Shown here piece by piece: positions 1 to 5,204 of a DNA stretch of 5,204 bases. The position numbers and the translations under genes were made by a program. The DNA lies in NCBI GenBank assembly GCA_017521065.1, contig JAFXEA010000168.1, forward strand, positions 1 to 5,204. Direction: 5' to 3'. How positions within the stretch are numbered: position 1 is the stretch's first letter; each line of letters opens with the position of its first letter. Origin of the DNA: Kiritimatiellia bacterium (GTDB lineage: Bacteria > Verrucomicrobiota > Kiritimatiellia > RFP12 > UBA1067). Below the pieces are notes generated by a model. It made no database searches. It was not told the origin of the DNA and saw nothing but the letters and a program-made list of their open reading frames with translations.

Positions 1-1784
1 CCGCCGAGCAGATAGCAGCCCTCAAACCAGGCCAGATGGGTACGGTTCCACCCTTTGCATGGTGGAATTTCGCCACGGCTGATGTGTGTGATCTTACGGG
101 TCGATTTCTTCCAGGCAAGCTTGACGGCAATGCGGCTATTGTGGATGGTGCGCTCGTGTTGAGAGATAAGGGCGATTCTTTCTTTGCAGCACCGCGCATA
201 TGGGACGGGAAAACTCCAGTGCAGGAATTTGTGATGGATACAGCACGTCGTTTGCGCGAATGCACCATGCATGATCCGCACCGTCCGTTCTACCACTTTG
301 CCTGCATCGACGGCAATGCAGCGCCTGGAGATCCTAACGGTGCTTTTTATGCAAATGGTCGTTACCATCTTATGTATCTCTATCGTGTGATGAAACCGGA
401 TAGAAGAAACGGGAGGAGACGTTCGTTTGCGTGGGGACATATGGAAAGCACCGATCTTCTCCACTGGCGACACTTGCCCGACTCCATCGTTCCTGATCAG
501 GATGATGACGGGGCCTATTCGGGTGGTGGCTTCGTGGATGAAGACGGAACAGCATATCTTTCCTACTGGATGTTGTGGGGCGCGAGGGGGCTTGGACTTG
601 TGCGCAGTACCGATTCGCACTACGAAAAGTGGGAGCGCCATCCCGCGAATCCAGTCATTCCTGCTGTAATATCTGGCGAAGGACGTGCGAAACTTCCCGA
701 CGGCACTGAAAAAATCATCGCAAATGCAGACCCTTCCAATATATGGATGAAAGACGGGCGATACTACATGCTTGCGGGTAATGGGCCCATACTGAACCGT
801 TACGGAAGAAAGCCGGATTCGCCTCAGGAGTTAAAGGGTGATCGTCTTGATCTGTACGTATCCGACGACCTCGCAAAGTGGGAGTTCGTCAAGGTGTTCT
901 ACAAAAGGCGGGTGAACGAGACCCGCGCTACGGGCTGGACTGATGAGGATGAGGACAACATGTGTCCAACATTTCTGCCGTTGCCAGATGCACCGGAGAA
1001 TGGAAAGGATTCCGGCAAGTGGTGCATGACGTTCATCAGCCATCCTCGCGGATGCCAATATTACATCGGTACGTACGACAAGAAGAATGACGAATTCTTA
1101 CTGGAGAGTCACGGACGCATGTCGTGGGTCGACAACAGCTATTTTGCGCCGGAGGCGATGATCGACGGCAAGAACCGTCATCTTGTTTGGACATGGATGT
1201 ATGGCGACAATCAAAAAGGACATGGCTGGTATGGTGTGTATGCCTTGCCGCGTACGTTGTGGCTTCGCAAGGACGGGACGCTCGGAATCGGAGTGCCGTC
1301 CGAGTTCCGCAAATTGCGGTTGGGTGGTACCAAGGAGACGAACGTAACCGTCGCCGACGGCGGCAAGCGTGAGATGAAGGTTGGACGCGGCGACTGCTGC
1401 GAAATGTCTGTCAAGGTGCCGTTTGACTCTGCCTCGTCCGCACTTGTAAAGGTACGGGCTACGTCTGACGGCGAAGAGGCGGTTCACATCTGGTACGATG
1501 CAGCGTCTAAGGAACTCGTGATGGATACCACGCGCATGAAGGACGGTTTTAGGTCTGCGGTGGAGCGTGCGCCTTTGGAACTGGCGGAGGGCGAAATGTT
1601 GGATCTGGACGTATTTGTGGATCGCAGATTGGTGGAAGTATTTGCAAACGGACGTCAGGCGATTTCCCGTTTTGCATGTCCGAAATCCACCGAGGCTTTG
1701 GGTGTCGTCCTTTCGGCGAAGGATGGCCCGGCAACGTACGAGTCTGTAGAAGTTTGGGAACTTGCTCCTACGAATCCGTACTAA
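1..1784 (+). CDS. GH32-type glycoside hydrolase with LamG remnant, copy A (5' end outside window)
   Basis: Probable exported GH32 (beta-fructosidase superfamily) protein; 593 residues are visible, ending at TAA 1782-1784. The frame is open from base 3, and the residues before the ATG at 36 (AEQIAALKPGQ) match the interior of the downstream paralogue (AEQIGALKPGQ). The gene therefore starts upstream, and about 180 residues (signal peptide plus LamG domain) are probably missing. GH32 landmarks: DPNG with nucleophile Asp at 330-332; a GHMESTDLLHWRH segment; YSGGGF; ADPSNIW with the transition-state Asp at 729-731; NMCPTF, where the family normally has ECP with the acid/base Glu, so Met (960-962) replaces Glu. 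A C-terminal beta-sandwich ends the protein, with VFVDRRLVEVFANG as its typical strand pair. The paralogue follows after 14 bases. Fold assignment is firm from motifs. Substrate is unknown, and catalytic competence is uncertain because of the missing Glu. Confidence 0.88.
   Translation, partial: AEQIAALKPGQMGTVPPFAWWNFATADVCDLTGRFLPGKLDGNAAIVDGALVLRDKGDSFFAAPRIWDGKTPVQEFVMDTARRLRECTMHDPHRPFYHFACIDGNAAPGDPNGAFYANGRYHLMYLYRVMKPDRRNGRRRSFAWGHMESTDLLHWRHLPDSIVPDQDDDGAYSGGGFVDEDGTAYLSYWMLWGARGLGLVRSTDSHYEKWERHPANPVIPAVISGEGRAKLPDGTEKIIANADPSNIWMKDGRYYMLAGNGPILNRYGRKPDSPQELKGDRLDLYVSDDLAKWEFVKVFYKRRVNETRATGWTDEDEDNMCPTFLPLPDAPENGKDSGKWCMTFISHPRGCQYYIGTYDKKNDEFLLESHGRMSWVDNSYFAPEAMIDGKNRHLVWTWMYGDNQKGHGWYGVYALPRTLWLRKDGTLGIGVPSEFRKLRLGGTKETNVTVADGGKREMKVGRGDCCEMSVKVPFDSASSALVKVRATSDGEEAVHIWYDAASKELVMDTTRMKDGFRSAVERAPLELAEGEMLDLDVFVDRRLVEVFANGRQAISRFACPKSTEALGVVLSAKDGPATYESVEVWELAPTNPY
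1..1784 (+). repeat. Tandem gene duplication, unit A (visible part)
   Basis: The whole visible copy A aligns with 2328-4132 of copy B. The offset is 2327 bases at the left edge, 2333 after a 2-residue difference near 205 (copy B has PRERRWNG, copy A PRIWDG), and 2348 after a 5-residue difference near 1211, continuing to the stop codons. Many differences fall at third codon positions while the protein stays similar, which indicates an old duplication with both copies kept by selection. Confidence 0.9.
1214..1252 (+). repeat. 39-base exact match to 3562-3600
   Basis: Uninterrupted identity with 3562-3600, covering the codons for KGHGWYGVYALPR. It is the longest exact run I found between the two copies and starts directly after the 5-residue indel. 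A second exact run of about 29 bases follows within a few bases. Confidence 0.85.
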
Positions 1785-1787
1785 TTT

Positions 1788-1793
1788 GAGGAG
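1788..1793 (+). promoter_or_regulatory. Shine-Dalgarno of GH32 copy B
   Basis: GAGGAG lies 5 bases before ATG 1799, inside the 14-base gap after the stop of copy A. It decides in favour of 1799 over the in-frame ATG at 1814, which would sit 20 bases away. The gap has no room for a terminator or promoter, so the two genes are probably co-transcribed. Confidence 0.8.
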
Positions 1794-1798
1794 TTGCC

Positions 1799-1900
1799 AT
1801 GGAAGTTAGATATATGTTAAATGCAAAAGATGTGTCAATCCGGTTATTGCGGATACTGCTCATTATTGTTTTTGTGTTATCGGCTGTTTCTGCTTACGCT
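1799..1900 (+). other. Sec signal peptide of GH32 copy B
   Basis: Residues 1-34: a basic n-region (KDVSIRLLR), a hydrophobic core (ILLIIVFVLSAV) and a signal peptidase I type site, SAYA before Asp35. There is no lipobox cysteine, so this is export as a soluble protein, not a lipoprotein. Starting at Met6 (1814) would leave the signal peptide intact, so export does not depend on the start choice. Confidence 0.88.
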
Positions 1901-4132
1901 GATATCATTAAGGATCGTACGCTTGTTTCGTGGGCGGCTCCGGCGACGCTCGACCAGCGCGGTGGCAGTGTGCTTACGATAAGCCAGGGCGATCGGTTCG
2001 ACGGGCTCGTCTTTGCCGAACTTGCCAAGGGCGCTTGGATGCTCGGAAGCGACCATTTTAGGCGGACTTGCCGCGACCAGAAGAGATGGCCCAAAGAGTG
2101 CGCCGTGGATCGTTTTGTGCAGATAGCGGCTACCTATCGAGATTCCGAGCGTAGGGTCACGCTCTATAAGGATGGCGTATCGTTTGCCTCATATGTGCTT
2201 CCAGAAGAAGTGGATACTGGATTTGCCACGGACCAGCTTGAAGTCATCATCGGCATCCGCCATAAGGGACGGAAAACGTCGTTCGTCGGCAAGGTGAAGG
2301 ACGTGCGAGTTTATGATTGCGTTTTGTCCGCCGAGCAGATCGGCGCCCTCAAGCCAGGGCAAGTGGGTGAGATCCGTCCCTTTGCATGGTGGAATTTTGC
2401 GACGGGAGGCGCATTTGAACTTACGGGACGGTACTTGCCTGGCACGATTGATGGCTGCGCGTCGATTGTGGATGGTGCGCTTGTACTAAAAGGCGAGGGA
2501 GATTCATTCATCTCTGTTCCACGCGAGAGGAGATGGAACGGAAAAACTCCCGTGCCGGAATTTGTAATGGATACAGCTCGTAGTTTGCGCGAATGCACCA
2601 TGCATGATCCTCACCGTCCGTTCTACCACTTTGCCTGCATAGACGGAATTGCGTTTCCAGGGGATCCGAATGGAGCTTTCTACGCAAATGGGCGCTATCA
2701 TCTGATGTATCTCTGTCTTGCACCGGAGCCGTATGGGAGGAAAAAAGGAAGGCGTTCGTTCCGTTGGGGGCATATCGAAAGCACCGATCTTCTGCACTGG
2801 CGTCACCTGTCCGATCCTATCGTTCCAGAAGGAGACGACCACGGGGCATTTTCGGGAGGAGCTTTTGTGGATGATGATGGAACGGCTTATCTTTCCTATT
2901 GGATGATATGGGATGCACTGGGGCTTGGGATAGTTCGCAGTACCGACGCACGCTACGAGGAGTGGGAGCGCCATCCTGCTAATCCTGTCATCCCTGCGGT
3001 AAGAGGTGGCGAAGGCCGTGTAAAGTTGGCGGACGGTACTGAAAAGCCTGTAGCGAACGCAGATCCTTCAAATATCTGGAAGAAAAACGGACGATACTAC
3101 ATGCTTGCGGGCAATAAGGCCATACTCGACCGTTATGGAAGAAAGCCGGATTCTCCTCAGGAATACAAGGGTGATTGGCTTGACCTGTACGTATCCGACG
3201 ATCTCGCGAAGTGGGAGTTCGTGAAGGTGTTCTACAAAAGGCGGGCGAATGAGACTAGAGCGACGGGTTGGACGGATGAAGACGAAGACAACATGTGCCC
3301 CGTGTTTCTTCCGTTGCCCGACGCGCCGGTGAACGGCAAGGATTCCGGCAAGTGGTGCATGACGTTCATCAGCCACAATCGCGGATGCCAGTACTATATC
3401 GGCACGTACGACAAGAAGAACGACGAGTTCATTCCCGAGCGTCATGGGCGCATGACTTGGGTTGACCAACGCTATTTTGCGCCGGAGGCGATGATCGACG
3501 GCAAGAACCGTCAACTTCTTTGGGTATGGATGCTTGGCGATGTCCGAAAGGCTGCAGATAGAAAAGGACATGGCTGGTATGGTGTGTATGCCTTGCCGCG
3601 CACACTGTGGCTTCGCAAGGACGGGACGCTCGGAATAGGAGTGCCGTCAGAGTTCCGTAATCTGCGGTTGGGAGGTACCAAGGAGACGAACGTTGTTGTC
3701 GCCGATGGAGGCAAACGTGAGATGAAGGTTGGGCGCGGCGACTGCTGCGAAATATCCGTCAAGGTGCCGTTTACTTCCGCCTCGTCCGCTCTTGTAAAGG
3801 TACGGGTGACGCCCGACGGCGAAGAGGCTGTCCACATCTGGTACGATGAGGCGGCAAAGGAGCTCGTGATGGACACCACGCGCATGAAGGATGGCTTCGG
3901 GGCGGTGGTGGAGCGTGCGCCGTTTCAATTGACGGATGGCGAAACATTGGATCTGGACGTGTTCGTTGACCGCAGGGTTGTGGAGGTGTTCGCGAACGGG
4001 CGGCAGGCGATATCGCGTTTCGCATGCCCGAAATCCACTGAGGCCTTGGGTGTAGTACTCTCGGCGAAGGACGGCCCGGCGACATACGGGACCGTGGAGG
4101 TCTGGGAACTTGCCCCTACGAATCCGTACTGA
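1799..4132 (+). CDS. Exported LamG-GH32 glycoside hydrolase, copy B (complete)
   Basis: Complete 777-residue protein, probably a periplasmic or secreted fructosyl-hydrolase-like enzyme. Order: signal peptide 1-34; LamG-like jelly roll about 40-187 (LDQRGGSVLT near 51, FVQIAATYRD near 106, GKVKDVRVYD near 164, then SAEQI); a jelly-roll-like linker about 194-241 (FAWWNFATG); GH32 propeller about 260-615; C-terminal beta-sandwich to the end. Active-site region: DPNG with Asp289 as expected nucleophile, FSGG 351-354, Asp422 in ADPSNIW as transition-state stabiliser (family usually has Arg before it, here Ala421), and NMCPVF 498-503 where Met499 takes the place of the usual acid/base Glu. The acidic run DEDED at 493-497 lies just before. 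GCQYYIG 529-535 and FVDRRVVEVFANG 722-734 also fit. It is closely similar to copy A, with 5 extra residues near 583-588. LamG plus GH32 is a known bacterial fusion. Substrate is not determinable here; GH32 fold is confident, activity less so. Confidence 0.92.
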   Translation: MEVRYMLNAKDVSIRLLRILLIIVFVLSAVSAYADIIKDRTLVSWAAPATLDQRGGSVLTISQGDRFDGLVFAELAKGAWMLGSDHFRRTCRDQKRWPKECAVDRFVQIAATYRDSERRVTLYKDGVSFASYVLPEEVDTGFATDQLEVIIGIRHKGRKTSFVGKVKDVRVYDCVLSAEQIGALKPGQVGEIRPFAWWNFATGGAFELTGRYLPGTIDGCASIVDGALVLKGEGDSFISVPRERRWNGKTPVPEFVMDTARSLRECTMHDPHRPFYHFACIDGIAFPGDPNGAFYANGRYHLMYLCLAPEPYGRKKGRRSFRWGHIESTDLLHWRHLSDPIVPEGDDHGAFSGGAFVDDDGTAYLSYWMIWDALGLGIVRSTDARYEEWERHPANPVIPAVRGGEGRVKLADGTEKPVANADPSNIWKKNGRYYMLAGNKAILDRYGRKPDSPQEYKGDWLDLYVSDDLAKWEFVKVFYKRRANETRATGWTDEDEDNMCPVFLPLPDAPVNGKDSGKWCMTFISHNRGCQYYIGTYDKKNDEFIPERHGRMTWVDQRYFAPEAMIDGKNRQLLWVWMLGDVRKAADRKGHGWYGVYALPRTLWLRKDGTLGIGVPSEFRNLRLGGTKETNVVVADGGKREMKVGRGDCCEISVKVPFTSASSALVKVRVTPDGEEAVHIWYDEAAKELVMDTTRMKDGFGAVVERAPFQLTDGETLDLDVFVDRRVVEVFANGRQAISRFACPKSTEALGVVLSAKDGPATYGTVEVWELAPTNPY
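2328..4132 (+). repeat. Tandem gene duplication, unit B (part matching the visible unit A)
   Basis: Counterpart of 1-1784. The duplicated unit must extend left in copy B through the LamG domain if copy A has one. The visible end of the LamG domain in copy A (AEQIAALKPGQ) supports that. Both proteins end with the same residues, APTNPY. Confidence 0.9.
3562..3600 (+). repeat. 39-base exact match to 1214-1252
   Basis: Copy B partner of the exact run at 1214-1252. Synonymous positions are also unchanged here, unlike most of the alignment. Confidence 0.85.
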
Positions 4133-4134
4133 TC

Positions 4135-4141
4135 TAAGGAG
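4135..4141 (+). promoter_or_regulatory. Shine-Dalgarno of the sugar porter gene
   Basis: TAAGGAG lies 5 bases before ATG 4147 in the 14-base gap after the TGA of copy B. Its position and spacing mirror the site before copy B. The gap contains no hairpin, so translation of the porter probably follows from the same transcript. Confidence 0.82.
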
Positions 4142-4146
4142 ATTAC

Positions 4147-5204
4147 ATGAAAAACAGAAGCCTTTGGTTCTTGTCGATAGTGGCGGCGATGGGGGGATTC
4201 CTCTTCGGTTATGATACCGCCGTCATCAATGGCGCAGAACAGCAGATCCAGCAGAACTGGGGGCTGTCCGGCATCGTCCACGGATGGGTGATGAGCGCCG
4301 CACTTTGGGGCACCGTGGCAGGAGCCTTGGGCGGAGGCAAGGTTGCCGACAGGTTCGGACGGAAAAACACGCTTTTCGGCGTGGGGGTGCTGTATCTCGT
4401 TTCGGCCGTGTGGAGCGCTTTTGCGGGCGGTCCGTATTCGCTGATGGTCGCACGGTTCGTCGGAGGTTTGGGCGTGGGGTGTTCCTCCATCGCCGCGCCG
4501 GTCTACATCGCGGAGATATCTCCAGCCGAGAAGCGCGGACGGATGACGGCGCTCTTCCAGTTCAACGTGGTATTCGGCATGTGCATCTCGCAGTTTGTGA
4601 ACTGGACACTGGGCGACTTTGGCGTTCATGCGTGGAGATGGATGCTCGGGGCGGAGGCTGTGCCCGCATTGATATTTGTGGCGTTGTGTCCGTTCCTGAC
4701 GGAAAGTCCACGGTGGTTGGAGGAGCGCAATGCGTCTGTCGGGAATACGGTGTCTTCAGCCTCGCGCTTCTTTGCGAGGGCGAACCTGAAGCCGATCGTC
4801 CTGGCGTTTGCGGTCGCGTTCTTCAACCAGCTCTCCGGCATCAATGCGGTACTGTATTTTGCGCGGCGCATCTTCGAGATGGCCGGATGCAGTTCGTCGG
4901 GCGCATTGGCCGTGACGGCGGGAATGGGTGTCGTGAACGCCCTGTCTACCCTTGCGGGCGTATTCCTTATCGACCGCCTCGGACGCCGTGCGCTGCTGAT
5001 AATCGGAGGTGTGGGATATGTGGTGTCCCTCTTCGCCTGTTCGGCCGCATTCATGCTGGATTGCGGAGCCTTGGCGGCTACGATGGTGTTCCTGTTCGTC
5101 GTTTCGCACATGCTGGGGCAGGGGACCGTCATATGGGTGCTAGTAGCCGAAGTGTTCCCGCAGCAGTTCCGTGCGCAGGGACAGGCCTTGGGGAGTTTCA
5201 CCCA
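4147..5204 (+). CDS. MFS sugar porter, probable proton-coupled (3' end outside window)
   Basis: Inner-membrane sugar transporter of the major facilitator sugar porter family (XylE/GLUT type); 352 residues are visible of a usual 450-490, reaching the start of TM11. Motifs in order: GGFLFGYD 16-23; GKVADRFGRK 64-73 after TM2; RFVGGLGVG 103-111 in TM4; PVYIAEISP 118-126 with RGR; TESPRWL 185-191 after TM6; NQLSGIN 227-233 in TM7; DRLGRR 276-281; GQGTVIWVLVAEVFP 324-338 in TM10. By comparison with XylE, Asp23 and Arg103 match the proton-coupling pair Asp27/Arg133, which argues for symport. Gln138, Gln228, Asn233 and Trp330 match sugar contacts, while Asn227 and Met145 differ from XylE Gln288 and Gln175. 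The TM6-TM7 loop is short (35 residues between TESPRWL and NQLSGIN). Lying 14 bases after two exported hydrolases, it probably imports their product; the exact sugar is not determinable. Confidence 0.93.
   Translation, partial: MKNRSLWFLSIVAAMGGFLFGYDTAVINGAEQQIQQNWGLSGIVHGWVMSAALWGTVAGALGGGKVADRFGRKNTLFGVGVLYLVSAVWSAFAGGPYSLMVARFVGGLGVGCSSIAAPVYIAEISPAEKRGRMTALFQFNVVFGMCISQFVNWTLGDFGVHAWRWMLGAEAVPALIFVALCPFLTESPRWLEERNASVGNTVSSASRFFARANLKPIVLAFAVAFFNQLSGINAVLYFARRIFEMAGCSSSGALAVTAGMGVVNALSTLAGVFLIDRLGRRALLIIGGVGYVVSLFACSAAFMLDCGALAATMVFLFVVSHMLGQGTVIWVLVAEVFPQQFRAQGQALGSFT

Noticed and set aside
36..38. ATG as the start of GH32 copy A
   Set aside because: The frame continues upstream with residues homologous to the interior of copy B, and no Shine-Dalgarno precedes it.
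3068..3571. 167-codon minus-strand open frame, with a similar shorter one at 831-1058
   Set aside because: The two resemble each other only because the opposite strands are duplicated genes. They cover catalytic-domain codons and lack their own start signals.
4133..4146. Possible terminator between copy B and the porter
   Set aside because: The gap is only 14 bases, has no inverted repeat or T-run, and is occupied by the ribosome binding site.
3925..4629. 234-codon open frame on the minus strand
   Set aside because: It spans the junction of copy B and the porter, overlaps both on the opposite strand, and has a low-complexity His/Arg/Pro-rich product with no recognisable domain. It is a shadow of the two real genes.
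4626..5201. 191-codon open frame on the minus strand
   Set aside because: It lies fully opposite the sugar porter, whose motifs and transmembrane pattern are clear. The product is Ala/Arg/Thr-rich and unrecognisable.

Overview
The window holds three co-directional genes on the + strand, packed like one operon for using fructose-containing sugars. Two are tandem paralogues of a glycoside hydrolase family 32 (GH32) type protein. The third is an MFS sugar porter. Both outer genes are cut by the window edges: the first lacks its 5' end and the third lacks its 3' end. Coding sequence fills almost the whole window; the two junctions are 14 bases each, and each carries a good Shine-Dalgarno sequence.

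Layout: (1) 1-1784, 3' part of GH32 copy A. Its reading frame is open to the first base of the window and matches the interior of copy B there, so the ATG at 36 is an internal methionine. (2) 1799-4132, complete GH32 copy B, 777 residues: Sec signal peptide, LamG-like jelly roll, a short jelly-roll-like linker, the GH32 five-bladed propeller and the GH32 C-terminal beta-sandwich. (3) 4147-5204, first 352 residues of a sugar porter of the XylE/GLUT type, with most hallmark motifs and the proton-coupling Asp/Arg pair.

Likely division of labour (inference): the exported hydrolases act on a fructan, sucrose-like or other fructosyl substrate in the periplasm or outside the cell, and the inner-membrane porter takes up the released sugar, probably with protons. 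No SusC/SusD pair, PTS component, fructokinase or regulator is visible in the window.

The most unusual point is that both GH32 copies depart from the family's textbook active site. The nucleophile Asp (DPNG) and transition-state Asp (ADPS, in place of RDP) are present, but the position normally held by the acid/base Glu (ECP motif) is Met (NMCP) in both. They may form a divergent GH32 branch with a relocated acid/base or altered chemistry.

Organism: a Gram-negative bacterium is likely. The LamG plus GH32 fusion, the lack of SusCD and the moderate, uneven GC suggest the PVC superphylum (Kiritimatiellota, Lentisphaerota, Verrucomicrobiota or Planctomycetota), perhaps gut-associated. This rests on remembered family patterns and is of low to moderate certainty.
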